DNA from: Cricetomys ansorgei
Taxonomy: Eukaryota > Chordata > Mammalia > Rodentia > Nesomyidae
NCBI GenBank assembly: GCA_026225945.1
Contig: JAMJFZ010001657.1
Location: 1,178,001-1,242,000 of the forward strand
Length of the DNA: 64,000 bases
Reading direction: 5' to 3'
In this document: piece by piece, positions 12,800 to 26,499 of the stretch
Position numbering within the stretch: position 1 is the stretch's first letter
Layout of the letters: each line of letters starts with the position of its first letter
The notes under the pieces: model-generated
What the model was told of the DNA's origin: nothing
The model's database searches: none
Seen by the model: only the letters and a program-made list of their open reading frames with translations
Translations under genes and position numbers: made by a program

Positions 12800-15700
12800 T
12801 ACAATAGCCATGCACTTCCAAAGTTGGTTTTTGATCCTGAGGGATTTGCCACCCCGCTGAGCTTTCTAAGATTCTAAGATTTCATTGAAAATAATTAAAT
12901 GTTTGAGAAATGTTTGCTAAAAAAAATTCTCCTCTACCTACTCCTCTTCTTTCCCTCCCTCCTTTCTTCCCTCCCTTATTCTGTTCTTTCTTTCAGCACT
13001 AGAAAACACGATTCCTAATATTTCTTATCCTTTTGGTGCCATGGCTACAGTATAGTCCAAGGAGGAAACTGGAATCAGTTCCTTGTCTCTGCCTCCTACA
13101 CTTCATTTCACCCAACACCAATAGAAACAGAGATGCCTGCCCACGCTCATCCCATCTTTCCATATCCCCTTGTTTCCCAAGTTTTTCCATGGGTAGCTCT
13201 CCATTCCTGCAGAACCTTCCAGAGTTTGGATAGGAGGCTCCCTTTTCTTTCTATGCAGGTTCTGGGCCACTCCCACCTTTGGAGCTATCTTCCTTAGATG
13301 CCTGCATACATCGCACCAGGGTGCAGACAGCAGGAAGTCGGGCTACTAGAAGGGCTCTCCTGTGTCTGGTAGAGACAGCATGTGTCTTAGTGTCAGTGAG
13401 CACAAGGTTCAGAATGTGTCTTTTTAAAGGAAGGTCCAATGGTCTTGAGTGACTCTAATGGTCAACCAAGGAAAGGGCATAGATGGGACTTCTGAGGCAG
13501 CATGGGAATGAGGAAGGATGGTCAACTTCAGCTCACTGCGAATGGCCTCTTATCTAGAGTGCTCATTTCTGCAGGATGGGCTGGTCCTCCTTTGGTCTGT
13601 CCACTCTCAGTTTTTTTTGGGGGGGGCGGATTTCTAGTGATGCTTTCTCATTATTTTTAATCTGGATGCTCATTGCTCCCTGGGAAGGGAGAAGACACTG
13701 TCCCAAGAAGGAACCATTCCAGAAAGAGGTGCTTTTCCTTCTAGTTGTTAGTTGCTCTTGATAACTCAAACTATGATTCACTCCCAACTCTCCCTTTCAT
13801 TGCTGATTTCTGTGTGCCCTGCTTCTGGATAAGAGTAATGTCTAGGCCTGAAGGACTTGTAGATCCCTGAACCACGGGCAGCAGGTACATTTCAATGCTG
13901 GGGACAAATGATGCCAGTGTCACTTTACCCCATATTCAAGGTGCTGAATAGCCATGGTAGAAACTTTAGATTTTGAGCTTCTAAGACCACTGTGTCTGCC
14001 ATGCTCTGACCTTCCTTACAAGGGCAGGTTGTCAGACAACCTATTTTACTTCATAGGACTTTCCTGCCAAAATAGTATTCTCATTGAAAATTCTGCCAAT
14101 TGACTGTCAAGAGTGTTCTCTATTCCAAGCACAGAGCTAAAACCATAGGGAATCTAAATGTGAAATATATTCCAAGGCACTTAATAGAAGGGATAAGAGT
14201 TGCATATAAAGCACTACCACACCGTAGGAAACAGAGCACAGGAGAAGTGTACGGTGCAGTGGGCATCTGCAGAGAGACTCTATTTCTAAGCAGAAGTATA
14301 AACAAAGGCTTTGAAAAGGTTAGTGTCTAGATCAGACTTCGAAGGATTTATGGAGATGAGCCACTAGGGTTGGCTATGACCTCAGACATGTATCGTTTGT
14401 TTACTTATGATATCATTTCCTTTCTGACGAGAAAGCAAGATGATCTCCAGCATGCACAAGGTGTGGCTTTATTCTTGGAACTGGTATTGCCAATTCCAAG
14501 TGTAGCCTAGCCTTGAGGCTAGACCTCAGGCTTGAACATAGCCGATGAGACGTAGAGGATGGCACGTCCAGCCCTTGAGCTAGTACAACAGTCATGGAAC
14601 CGCCTCAGTTTCTCTTAGTCTAGTTTCTTATGGTCATTCTCTCTTTAACTGTCCTAAAATAACAGTCATCACCAATCCACAACCCAGGTTTTCTTTTTAA
14701 CAGATAAGAGCCCAACCCTGTCAGCATAACATCCATCCAGAAAGGATGAACTCCAACTTCATACAAGTGTTTGAAGCCCCAAGCTTCAGGCATTAAAGTT
14801 AAACAAGCCTTTCACTTTCCACCTGCTAAGTGACATTGGACCCTTGCTCACTCCTACAAACATCACACCTCACACACATGTTGCCCTCTGCAGAGTGTGT
14901 GGCCCAAAGTGTCCCTCACTCAGATCTCACTCATGCTGACTGGAATTTTGCTTCATCTCGGTTTGCTTATTTGAGCCTCTATTTTCTTATTTAATGATCG
15001 TAACCTTTTTCTTTGGATTAACCTTAGTACATAATGGTCTAAACCACAGCTTTATTGTACAGGAAGATGAGATGGGGAGTTGGACAAACTGATTCCCTCA
15101 GTTTATAAGAGAGAAAACATGACACAGGCTCAGGCGTTTTGGGCAAAAACCTCTCACCTTACCCACCTCACCTCTGATCACACACTCCCTCCTTGATTGA
15201 CGGAGCCCTTCACCTTCCCTTTCCTTCTGTTGTTGAAATGAGCTGTGAAGGCTCCCCCCAACAGAGATATATTGTGTCGGGACCTGCAGATAAATGAGCC
15301 TGCAGCAGCCATGATGGCTTGATGATGACATGTAGAGATGGTCAAGAACAACAAAAATTATTTTCCTCACTTCCAAAAATTTTCTCCTGATAGAGTACCT
15401 AACACAGATTCTATGAGAATCTTCATTGATCGATTTCTTTTCAGACCATTTCCACATAGCAGAGAAGGGATCAGAGCATTGAGTGATCAAAACCATTGTT
15501 CTGGCGAACCCAAATTGCTAAACAGAAATTGAGCTCTATCTGCAGGTCTGAAGGGCTAGGCTCTTGCTTTGCTTCAGCCGGCTTTGTCTCATGCCTCCTA
15601 TCCAAACCGACAGCCATTTCTTCTGAGGCTAAAGGAAGAGATTTTGTTTCCTAAGGATAAGGGCTCCACTAGATTCCTGGGTCCCTGAACAGTTAACTCA

Positions 15701-17284
15701 TTCTGCTGACAGAAATTCCAAGCACTTGGCTAGACATGTTCCCAAGTCTTTCGGGGAAAAATTCAGCCCATGGGGATTGAGTACAGCCATGTTCTCTGTG
15801 GTTCAAAGATCAGGAAGATGTCTAACACTACCTAGTGTTAGAGGTAGAGGTGACGTGGGATTTCATCAGCTCTGTGCTTCCTCTGTCTTTCTAAAGGACT
15901 AATGAGCATTTCCCTTGGGAGGTGGTACCACCCGGGTTTAAGAATTAAGGACATTAATGAGGAGATGAACACAATGTACCTCATCCTCTTGCCCCTCCAT
16001 TCTCTGAAACTCCCTCTACCAAGTACCAATGCATTGTCTCTGCCGACCATTTGTAGAGGATGATTCTTGCAAGGCCATGAAGAGCCCTTCACCAATGCTC
16101 ACTTAGGGAAAATGTCTTAACCGGGAAAATAAACAGAGTGGAGAGTAATAACATGTTCTCCTTTCTCTGAGATAGATGCTCTGAGACAGAGGATGGTTGC
16201 TTGCTTACACCAAGTCATGATAAAATTTATCTCAAGACTAAAGAATGAGCCTCTCGACTGTCTCACCTCCGGAGGAAATGAGGGCCTGTTACTAGACCTT
16301 GCTAGCTCTCATTCTTGACCGTCATGTTTTCATGTCCACAGACCACAGGCCTACATCCTGAGCCTTAGGAATTCACAGAGTTCAGGTGAGTCTATGTGCT
16401 TCGGACGGGGTTATGAGTTACTGAGAACAAAGGGGGAGAATATTCTCTTAGGAATGGCTGGAGAGGCATGGAGTGTTACAGCATGACACAAGGGTCAAAC
16501 CAACCTTGCATTACTCAGCCAACTTTCAAAAGGTCCCACAGGATCCATAGGTCAGTCCCCTAGCACTCTTCTGGGCCCACGCTGATTGCCACTGATTCCT
16601 CCTACAAGTTGTCTTTTGTTTACCACTGTTCCGTTCTATTGTCATGGCAAATTCTGAGATCTCTTGCTGGAGTTCTTTATCAAGTGTTCTGAATGTGTGT
16701 CATCGTCATTACACCCATCATTTATCAGACGCCTATTTCCAAAACAGGATGTATTTATCTCCGAGTGAGTCCATCACGTCAATTGCAGGTGGCATTTAAA
16801 AAGTCCTCGCAGCTTAACAGTGATGAAACATGGCATTGTTCTTCCTTGAGGCCTTCAAGAAAGAGTTATTGTTTCCACCTTAATTTCCTAGTTTGATTTG
16901 GCAAACTGGAGCGTGCACATCTGCCAGGCATGTACCCAGCGGCCTTCTCTAAGAAGATTGAGAATATACTTCCATAAAAAGAAATCTGGAATTTAGGACG
17001 CTATGCTGGGACGCTAAGCGTAGCTCCTGTTTAAGCAGAGTCCAGTTTCACTACAACCGAAGCATGACAGATGAGCACTGTATTCAACACCAGCCTAATG
17101 CACTAGCCCTGGCACAATTTCCTCTTCAGCAAATACAGACAGCATTCTTTAACGCCCCTTGCTAGCCTAGACACTCATCCACTCATCTAACGAAGGAGGC
17201 AGAGTTCAGCTCCTTCCTTTCTAAGTCACCCTAATGTTTATAAGTGTGAAAATCCAAGGAGATCCTCTTTAGATCAAAGATAAG

Positions 17285-17430
17285 GCCACTGGTGGGCACA
17301 CACCTTTATTCCCAGCACTCAGGAGGCAGAAGCAGGTGGATCTCTGAGTTTGGAGCCAAACTGGTCTACAGGGCAAGTTCCAGAACAGCCAGGACTTTAG
17401 AGAGAGACTCTGTCTCAAACAAAACAAAAC
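17285..17430 (+). mobile_element. B1 SINE (7SL-derived, rodent)
   Basis: Nearly full B1 structure: GGTGGGCACACACCTTTATTCCCAGCACTCAGGAGGCAGAAGC (pol III A-box region), then GGATCTCTGAGTTTGGAGCC, and a terminal CTGTCTCAAAC followed by an A-rich tail. A few substitutions, so moderately old. Confidence 0.92.
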
Positions 17431-17879
17431 ACCCCGCAAAGACAAACATCTCCTAAATCAATTATTTTTCTTGATTTAAAAGTAAAAAAAAAAAATGAAG
17501 CCAACTGCTTGCCCAAAACATTTATTTTGCTAGGAAAACAAAAACAAAAGCCTCTGCTTCTCCCCAATTCCCGTTATGTTGTTGATGGCAAACAGTTTAA
17601 ATGTTTAAGGAGAAGACCTGAGTATTAGTGCGTCCTAAGCTGGAAGCCCGCCCTATTAGATGATCAGAAACTAATGAGTGAACCAACAATGCCAAGCACA
17701 AAAGAGCCCCGCAAATCTTACTGTCTTTTAAAAGCCAGTAGGTGAGTGTATCGCTAAACATGCGTTTTGGATCTAGCTTCATAAAACGTCATTGAATGGG
17801 ATGATGAGATGGGCTGAAGGAAAACAAATGAAGCTGCCCATGGCATTTCTTGAATGCCTGTTGTGAGCTTTGTCTCCAA

Positions 17880-18000
17880 TAGCTATGAATTACATGGCTT
17901 CACACTCAAGAAAAGAAGGCTAAAGGTCAGGAAAACTGACCTGCCTGGGGTCTCACAGCTACAATGAAGTAAGAAACCACCCTAGACTCCAGTGTCAGTT
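17880..18000 (-). repeat. MIR-like relic
   Basis: AAAACTGACCTGCCTGGGGTCTCACAGCTA is the complement of the MIR core line (TAGCTGTGTGACCTTGGGCAAG). Flanks diverged. Confidence 0.55.
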
Positions 18001-19581
18001 TGGTGATATCAAACCACACCAAGAGTTACCAATGCAGAAGCCACCTTGTCACCATCCTGGTGCCAACAGTGTCAGTTCTTGAAGCATCCTTCTTGGGAAT
18101 GTCTTTCAGCTGGGGGCAGCTCCGTAAAGGTACCAAGTACTCTGAGGTACCAAGAATGACCCACACAGACCTGTCCTGGGGTATGACTATTAGCTTTTAG
18201 GCTGCATTTCCTATCATCTCATCCCCTAATTTCATTCTGTCTCTTTCCTTATGTGAACACATCTGTGATCACAAATCCTTAAATGTTTCAGTCACAGTCT
18301 GCCAAATTAGAAATGCAGCCTTTGGAGAGAGGAGGCCTAGCTGTCTGTGCAGAACTCTGGAGATTTAACTGAAGACTGTAGCATTTGTAAAGGCTGTTAA
18401 GGCAAATCAGCTTCTTAAAGTCCTCCATTGGCAGGAAGATCCATGGTCAGAAAGACCTGTAGATATCTACAGCTGTCTGAGAGGGGCCAGTCACTGGAGA
18501 AGCACCCAGAGCAATGTGAAAAGGACCACACTGTCGGCTATACTGTGGGTCAAACTGGGCTGGGAACACAAAGTGTTTCCAAGACGATTGCTTTAGTAGA
18601 GTAGGCTGTGGCCTGGTGATTAGCTCTGGGGAAGCTTAGTCAGGGAGATTTGGATGTAGGATCTCTTCTGGCCAAAGTGAAGAATGGAAGTCTCCCTCCC
18701 CTTTTTTGCCAAAATTGAGGAATGTGCTATATGTTTTAGAGGTAGCCCATGCTTCCTCCAATGGCCAGATTTTAACCAAATCACAAAGTGCTTCTGGACT
18801 CACACCATCACTTCCTACTCGGTGTCAAAGGTAGGGAGACTTCCTGATGGTGCAGAGAAGAAGGGGCCTCCTTCTTTCCTTGGCTGTATACATGAGTAGA
18901 TCTATCACTTATACAGGCCACTAGAAGCCAATGGATCACACTACCAGCCACAGCTCAGAGGAGACAGGGCACAGCACTCCCTGCATCCCACACAGGCCTA
19001 GCTCATCCTGCACCTGTTGGGCTAAAATAGCCTCCTTTTAAGTTCAGCCGTAAGGTTCACCATCAAAAGGGGTAGAGTGCGGCTCTCTGGGATTTGGACT
19101 CAAGAGGGCTTAATGAAGAAGGCCAAAGACCAACAGGCAGGGTTGTAGCTGCTGCAAGCTTCTCGCCGGCTGCTGTCTGTGCCCAGTGCCAAATGTTGGC
19201 CCCTCCTCTTGGTCACAGAGAGGGTGACCAAGTAGCTCTCCAGTAGCCATTTATAACACATCCTATACTCCTGACGCCACACGTCTTGAGGGGCAAGTCT
19301 TCCACAGGTGCCCTTGTCGTTCCTCGTGTCCCACCAGTGGATCTAAGCACTTCTCTTGGCCAACTTCCTCTTTCCAGCCTCTTGCCCCCAAGTTGAGGCT
19401 CGGGAGGTGGGGCACCCATTCTCAGATGAACTTCTGGATTCTTGACTTCTTTCTTTCTTCCAATACACGAGACTCTGAGAGGCACTGTCTCCTTGGCAAT
19501 GGCCATCCGTTTACCAAATGGAAGCCTCTGGGCTCCCACCCCAACCTCCCTGCTGGCTTCTCTCCTTTGCTTTCTTTCCGT

Positions 19582-19595
19582 CCAGTAGGTGGCGC
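19582..19595 (+). promoter_or_regulatory. CTCF core motif CCAGTAGGTGGCGC
   Basis: All 14 positions fit the published CTCF core consensus CCASYAGRKGGCRS. It lies in a unique, moderately CpG-containing stretch about 12 kb upstream of the Pinx1 promoter. Binding in vivo is inferred. Confidence 0.7.
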
Positions 19596-19779
19596 CACCC
19601 TCTCTCTCCCAACAGCCGGAACAGTAACTGAAGCACAAGGCATTGTGGCCCAGAGGCTCAGGCTTTATAGCACTGTGCTTTCTAAGAATAACTGAAAAAG
19701 CTCAGCGATGCGGGGACTCCCTCGGGATCCTCCACCCTTCAACCCCAGTTTTCTAGTTATTTTCTCATTGAAATCGTTA

Positions 19780-21440
19780 TCAGTTTTGAAGGAGTGGGCA
19801 CCTCGTGCTGGCGAATTGTGCAAACCACCACCCTTCTCTCGTTCCTAGCGTTGGAAGGGGCGAAGGCCACAGCGCGCTGTCTCTGTTTAAGACCATCATC
19901 TGTTTTTCTGAGTTGATTTCGACTGGTGCATTCTCACTTATCAGGGAACTCTGATTCTAGAACAAAATCAGCTACTTATTCTAGTTACTGTAAGCAGACA
20001 CATAACTTTTACTGTAATTTGAAAACCCTTGCACTGTAATGGTAATTTAAAAAAAAAGCAAATCCTATTGAAACTGATTTTGTATTTTTGATTACATCTG
20101 GATTTTCACATTTTTGTATCTAACCATAACCACGGCAGAGCTTCCATAGCTTGTGTTCAAGGCCTTGTTTTCTTTCCAGGTTGAAGTCTTAAGATTGTGT
20201 TGACGCCAAATGTTTAAGGGGGCAGGATTGGGGCCTGGCTAGGGGCACTTGCAGAGGCATCTCTGCTCTGGCGCCAGGGAGACCTTGCCTAGAGGAGCGA
20301 GCCACGTTGCATCCCATTTCGTGAGTTCCCACAACAACTCACATCTCCGACAAATCCAAGGCCAACGGTTTGGACCCAACCTTTGCCAGGGACTCTCTCA
20401 ACTGAGCGGCCCCCACCCCCACATTTGCCCAGCTGCCTGGGCAAGGGAGGACATTTTTTAGAATATGAAACTTTTGGAGTTGATTTGCGATTATGTTTTT
20501 TTTTTCCTTTTTTTCCTTCCCGCTGGAAACGTGCTGGGCAAAGGACAGCATGGTGTTATCGTGCCCTCTGCTTTTCCAACCCAACATACCTGCTGTGCTC
20601 TTTCTTAGTGAAGAATATTCTAGACACAGACCTAAATATGAACTCTTTGCCTCCTGTATTTCTGGTTAGCACTTCTCCCTGTGTATTCCTAACTGTTGAA
20701 GCATTTTCCTCTGAGCATTGCTTCCTCATATTTTACTTTATTTTTTTACTGAACAGCAACAAACCCACAAAGGAACAAATTATCTTTCTCCTCTCTCTCT
20801 CTCTTTTTCTCTCTCTCTCTCTGATGTGTAATGTTGTGTTGTCCAGATTCTGTATAAAAATATGTATATGATGTATCTGATAACTGGCAGCCATTGGCTG
20901 TTACTTTAACCAATATAATTAACAAAAATGCATAATGTTGGTGTTTGATTTTTTTTTAACAAAAAAAAAAAACCTAGTTAAGATGTTGTGTATTTTTGCA
21001 TGGTTAAAATGTACTTAGTGCATTAAGAAGTGTCGTGGAGGTGCACAGTGAACAGGCCAGTTTACTTTGTAATCCTAACGGTGATTGGTTGTCAACCAGA
21101 CTTAGTCCCAATGATGTCTGTCTGCTTTCCTTTAGCATAATTCTATTTATAACTTGTGTTTAGCACTCAAGGCTCAGCATAGCATATCTATCTATCTCTA
21201 TTGTATTTACTGTTCCTTAAAACCAGGTTGTGGAAGTTCACTCGTCAGGTGCAGGTGTCTCCATTGCCGATTTCTGTTGACTTATGCTCCGCTGAACAGC
21301 TGTACAGTCCAGTTCTAAAGCACCAGGCCCTGGGGACAAGGGCGGCATTTCTCCTTCCAGAGATCTCTCCTTCTGAGCAGTACTGTGGTTTTCCCTTGTT
21401 ATGGAACATTCTTTTTTTTTTTTTTTCAGTCCTAGTTATA
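19780..21440. other. SINE-free, 3' UTR-like or conserved noncoding block
   Basis: About 1.6 kb without recognisable SINEs, mixing T-rich stretches (for example near 20080-20120 and 20940-21000) with ordinary sequence and a (CT)n patch at 20790-20822. The texture resembles long vertebrate 3' UTRs or deeply conserved noncoding DNA. No + strand AATAAA was seen inside it. No open frame of note supports coding. Confidence 0.35.
20790..20822. repeat. (CT)n microsatellite
   Basis: Two CT-repeat blocks separated by TTTT, immediately upstream of GATGTG. Confidence 0.85.
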
Positions 21441-22628
21441 TGAAGAAGAAAGGACAGGAAGGTAAGTGGGAGTCTAAGAATTATTTATGTTTTATATTCA
21501 AGAGTACATATAATATACTGTAGATAGGAAGGCAGACAGACAGACAGTCAGGAGATGTTAAAGGATTCAGGCAGATGCAGGGCTTACCTGCCTAGAATGG
21601 CACAAGGTCCACATGAGAGACTACAGAAAAATCGGTGGCCTTGTTGTGCCTCGGTTTCTTCCTATGTTGAATCAGGAAGGTTCCAGGAAGGGAGACAACT
21701 TACCTTTAGCTACCTGTGAGGCTGAATTGCTGTTTGGAGACAGAGCTTGCAACCTCCCCCCACCTTCCCTTCCTCAGGACACCTGGACCTGTTCAGGGGG
21801 GGAGGCGTGTATTAAAAGGGTCATTATATGTCAAGATTTCCACAGGAAATCTCTCAGCAGGCTGGTTCCCACATGGATCAGATGGAGGGGAACAGCAAGG
21901 CAGTATCTCCTGTCAGGGGAGCTGAGTCCTTGCCCTAGAGTCCTGGCTTCTCTTTGCCAAGTCTGTGTCTGTGGGCTTGTTTATTCCCTGTGCATGCTTA
22001 GCAGTTTGCCATCATCTGTCCTCATCCCATCTGCTAGGCAGCCCCTCCCCTTGCTGGGATCCAACATATACAGCTGATATTAGCAGCTTGGTGGTATTTA
22101 GCTGTTCCAGGATCTGTGTTTCTTATCCTGGGGCAGAACGCTTCCCCCTCTGCTAACTGACTGCTTCCGCCTTCTCGAGCTAGGTTACAGTTAGGATTCC
22201 AAGGTGCTGGGTGCTTGTTGCTTTGACGGAAACCATCTGTCCAATGGCCAGCTGAATCAAAACAAGTTCTGGGCTAGCTCTGTCTTCCCCTGTTCAGAGT
22301 TAAGAACTCAGAACACACTTCACAGGCACCTTCTTCCCTGTGGGCACTTAGGTTCTCAGTGGTGTCCAGGAGTGAGTGTTTGTCAGGTTACTCTCAAGTG
22401 CTGCTGGGCATTTTCCAGAATACACTGAGTGCATTTCTTCTTTTCCCTCGAAGTCAAGGCTGGCTGCAGAGGGGCGGGGCTCCACAGACATGTGGTGGGA
22501 TTACTCCTCTTCTGCAGGCTCCCTGTGGCCAGAATTCAGGGGGAGCAGTGCCAGTGTGCTGGCATTGGTCTCCAGTCTCCAGGAGGCTGTGTGGACATTG
22601 ACTTGCTACTCTCCAGGAGCAAGGCGCT

Positions 22629-22642
22629 CCCCCCCCCCCCCC
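22629..22642. repeat. C14 homopolymer
   Basis: An unbroken run of 14 C, length-unstable and prone to sequencing error. Confidence 0.9.
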
Positions 22643-23257
22643 GCCTCTGTACAAGGCTGTAGAATCCAGCCCTTACTCTTGTCTGTTCCAGCTGACAACA
22701 TCTCTAGAAAAAGACCTGAGAGTCCCGAGGACCCAGTGTCTTCCTTTTACAGAGGAGGCGAGCTATGCCTACAGAGAAGAATGAGCAAAGACTCAGCAAA
22801 ACTGATGAAGCCACTTTTGTCTCTCTGATGCAGAACCACCAGCTCACAGTGCTCCTTTAAAATTATGAAATTTATGTGGTATATCCCCAACCACCACACT
22901 TGACATCCCTAAATATCTTCCACGACCGTGGTTGATGGGAACAAACAGGTACACATTCCACTTTTCCAGCCCAGGCATGTATGAGCCAATGGAAGGTTAG
23001 TGGGTGGGACAAGGAATGAGCCGATACCCTATTTACCTGTGTCTGAGAGGCACTGCATAGCAATGAGAGTAACAGCAGACTCTATGCCTTTGTCCTGTCC
23101 TTCCAACTCCCCGTGGGTTTTTCTTAGTAATCCCATGGGCTAACGGTCCATCTATCTCCCCATCTCTAACTGAGCCCCCTTGATGTCCTGCTTCAAGGTT
23201 GTCTCCATCCTAGAGCCTCCACTCATTCCAGGAACGCCATTCTACATCTCTTTGGTG

Positions 23258-23292
23258 GTTTTTGTTTGTTTTGTTTGTTTGTTTGTTTGTTT
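23258..23292. repeat. (GTTT)n microsatellite
   Basis: Repeated TTTG units, possibly the remnant of a SINE tail in reverse orientation. Confidence 0.85.
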
Positions 23293-24035
23293 TACAGTCT
23301 TTCTCCAGAAGCCCATGACTTTTGATCCAAGCAAGTCTTCATGTTTAGTATAAATTCTCCCTGTTTCTTCAGCTTTTTATCTCCCTGGGGCCACCAGAAG
23401 CCATCGAGTATTTTCCTCAAGCAAAATGGCAGTCTGGAGGACTTTGGTGGTGTCATTCCCAACAGTCATTTCCCAGGACAGCAGCCTCCTGGCCTTGTGG
23501 GCACCATTCTTACGTGGCCGTTGTGCTTTGGAGGGCCCTTGAGATTTGCCCCTAGAAAGCTTACAAATACCTAACTAATCTAGAATGTTCTTTTGTTTGG
23601 ACTTTTGAAACAGAGTCTATAGCCTGCTGCTGAGGCCCTTGATTTTTACTGCACCATCATGGAAAGGCCCACCAGGCCTGCCTCCTTGGCCTCAGCCTTC
23701 AGGTCTTTTCTTTCTTTCTTTTCTTACTACATAGAGAATGCTTTTGACTCCAGTTAGATTGGGGGCTGTTTCTTGAAAGAGATCAGATTTCTGAGTTGGA
23801 GATTTTTACAGGGCTTTACACCTTCACAGAACTGCTGCCTAGCCATACTCCCAACAGGCCACTTCTTGTTCCTAACCATGCCTCCCCAGTCAGCTGAAGA
23901 GAAGCCTGTGCCCAAGCCAGAAGGACCCTGGACACCTTTGGTGATGTTCTCTGAAAGAGATGCACCCAGAACCCCTGCAAAGTGTGGATCAAATGTTAAG
24001 GTTCAAGGTTCGTCCTTGAATTCTATGGCAGCACA

Positions 24036-24049
24036 GCGCCCTCTTATGG
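24036..24049 (-). promoter_or_regulatory. CTCF-like motif (12 of 14)
   Basis: The complement reads CCATAAGAGGGCGC, agreeing with CCASYAGRKGGCRS at 12 of 14 positions, including the invariant GGCGC end. It is oriented toward the + strand motif at 19582. Confidence 0.35.
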
Positions 24050-24114
24050 CTCTATGGGAGAAGGGTGACTCCATTGAATCCATATGGCCACTAAGCCACA
24101 TAGCCAACTAATGT

Positions 24115-24190
24115 GTTTGATATACTAATATCAATAACAATAAATAGTACAAAAACAATAAACAGTAATAACAATTATAATTATTTTTTA
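24115..24190. repeat. AT-rich simple repeat (AATA/ATAACA)
   Basis: Degenerate A/T repeat built from AATA and ACAATAA units. Confidence 0.7.
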
Positions 24191-26499
24191 AAAACTAGGA
24201 AACACAATCGAATTGGCAAACATTTTCCCACAATCTCAGTATCCTCGCATGACTCTTCCCTGTACACCTTCCGATGTGTGTCATTCTTGTAAGTGTGTAT
24301 TCTCTGTGTTCAGAGAAAACTTTCCATTTTGTCTGCTATAATCTGTCTTCTTAACTGTTAGAACAGACCCTCTATTCCCAATATTCTTAAACTCTTCTGA
24401 CAGCAGATAGGGCTGGTGAGCACACTAATAAGCCAGCAGCTGATACCACATACCAGCCATTGCTCACATAATACTCCAGCCCAGGGCTGCTGCTGCTCCC
24501 GAGCTCTGCTGGCTCCTCAAAAGGATGTCTGCAAGTCTAAGCAATAAGGTACCTGCCATGGATACTATGTTCCTGAGGCTCATTTGAAGGGGTGCTGAAG
24601 AACATTGCCTGTTTCTCAACATGGTAACAGTAGAGCTAGAGCAAAGGCATGAAGACTATGAAGGTGACCACAATGTCCCAGTGGCTGTAGAAAGATGCCT
24701 GGATCTAATTCATTCTCTGTAGCCCCTTTCCAAGTATCTTTGAGTATTCTGTCAGAGAAAGAAAGGAGTAAGCTAGATCACTTCTTAGAGGATTTGTTTT
24801 GTACTGTGTTTGGCTGAGAGGATAGGTTTAATCATGCACCAAAGTAGGACTAGACAAGGAAGTAATCTACCAGTCCTCTCTAGCAATGGTCATGTAACCT
24901 GCTGTCAATCATCTTTTGTTCACATTCCCAATGCATGTTTTTCACGTGTTTTTGTCACTGGTTTATTGCTATAATTCTTACAATCCTGTTACCCACTTAT
25001 CTTAGGTTCCAAATAAGATAACTTCCACCACAGAGGGACCAGACAGAGATCTAGCTCCAGACAGCCTGCTATTATGGTGTTTCCTTTTGGAAATGTCTCA
25101 TCCCCACCAGGATCTCTTAGGGGGTCTCCTGAGTGATTTGATTCTAGAATCTCCAAGCTGCTATACCTGCAGGCCCTGGGCATCTCATAAAGAGCCCTTT
25201 CTGACCTGTTATTTCATGCTGGAGGATGGAGGACAATTCTACCTGCCTCTCCTAGGTCATACTTGGTTGGTATACAGGGATAGGTAGTGTACCCTTTGGC
25301 AGAAACTGCTCCAGATCCCCTTCTTCCATGCCAAAGCCTCAGCAGTCAGAAGCCTCTTGCCAGAAGTTAGCCCAGGAGAACAGGAAGCTGTTGGAGGTCA
25401 CCCTTCCCATAGCATTATAAGGTAATTGTTCATCTCCTTTGTCCAGAGCATGGAGGAAAAGAATAGTTCTACTCTCCTTTATCTTCTGCATGTCTCTTTC
25501 TGAGTAGATTCAAATCATAAGAGCTTTTTTTCCACTCCCCAGAGGCCATGTGGGACCACATAGTTCCATAGCCCTTATAGCTATCCTCCCATCTGCTCAG
25601 GAGAGGGTGTCCACTCTGGAACCCTGAAATACTTGCTTGCTCTCCAGCTGAGTGTAGGTCTCACAGTGCATGCAAGCATCTGGTTTGGTTTTCCAGGATG
25701 CACAGTGTTCAAGGCCACTGAGATAGACCAGCAAGATGAGAGCTGGGGTCTTGACCTAACTTCTGCATGAACCTTGGTGCTTCCACCTGCCACTCACCAT
25801 GAAGTGACCATAGGAGATAGTCTGGAGAGTAGAAACTGGTTAAGTTGCCCCGAGTCTCAGATGAGCCTTCTTTCCACGGAGACTCCCAAAGGGCAAGCAC
25901 TCTGCTATTGTGTACTGTAAATCTGTGCTCCAGGAGCTGAGGCTTGCTGAGCTTGGGGAAAGTTGCTGAGGAGTAGGGCCCCTTCTCACCTTTTGTTTAC
26001 CTTTGATCTGGCTGAATTTAGCTGCCCTTAACTTCTAGTTTGCTAAAGTCCTTATTGCCTTAATGATCACCTACCAAACAGTCAGAACCAGGAGAGAAGT
26101 CCTTCCCATGGCATCCCTTGGAAGCTTGCCTGTCTCCCCCATGCTGCTGTGCCTGAAAGGAGACCTCACTCCCTCTGCAAAGCCCAGGGCCCAACTCTCT
26201 CTGATAGAGCAGTGTTCCCAGGCTGAGGACAAAACCCAGGACTGCTCAGGCTGAGAGATCCCCAGTGCCCATGATGGCCACCGCCAACCCTACTCCATCC
26301 TTTGGTCTCCACTGCTTCAGATCTGGACTCCTTCCTGTCAGCCACCTCCACCTCTCAACCGGAGACCCTTCACCCACCATGCTCAGTGCTGTTCATGAAG
26401 ACCATCTAGACTTTTCTGTTCTCTGGAACATTCTACTCACCTTCGTTGCAGCATATCCCTTCAGCCTCTCCACCAAGCTCTTTAAGTGAAAGGCAGCGG

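Larger units (their letters stand above)
11311..19560. other. Intergenic DNA, no supported gene
   Basis: No gene recognised. The region holds paired TG/CA microsatellites (12705-12796), a CT-rich patch near 12940-12990, one B1 SINE (17285-17430) and a MIR-like relic around 17880-18000. Open frames here are short and overlap on both strands without any family resemblance. Confidence 0.6.
21450..26480. other. Intergenic DNA, no supported gene
   Basis: Contains a (GACA)-like short repeat near 21530-21545, a C14 run (22629-22642), a (GTTT)n repeat (23258-23292), an AT-rich (AATA/ATAACA) patch (24115-24190) and probable MIR relics. No exon or RNA gene recognised. Confidence 0.6.

Noticed and set aside
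22454..22662. Gly/Pro-rich frames around 22.6 kb
   Set aside because: Caused by the C14 homopolymer and local GC richness.
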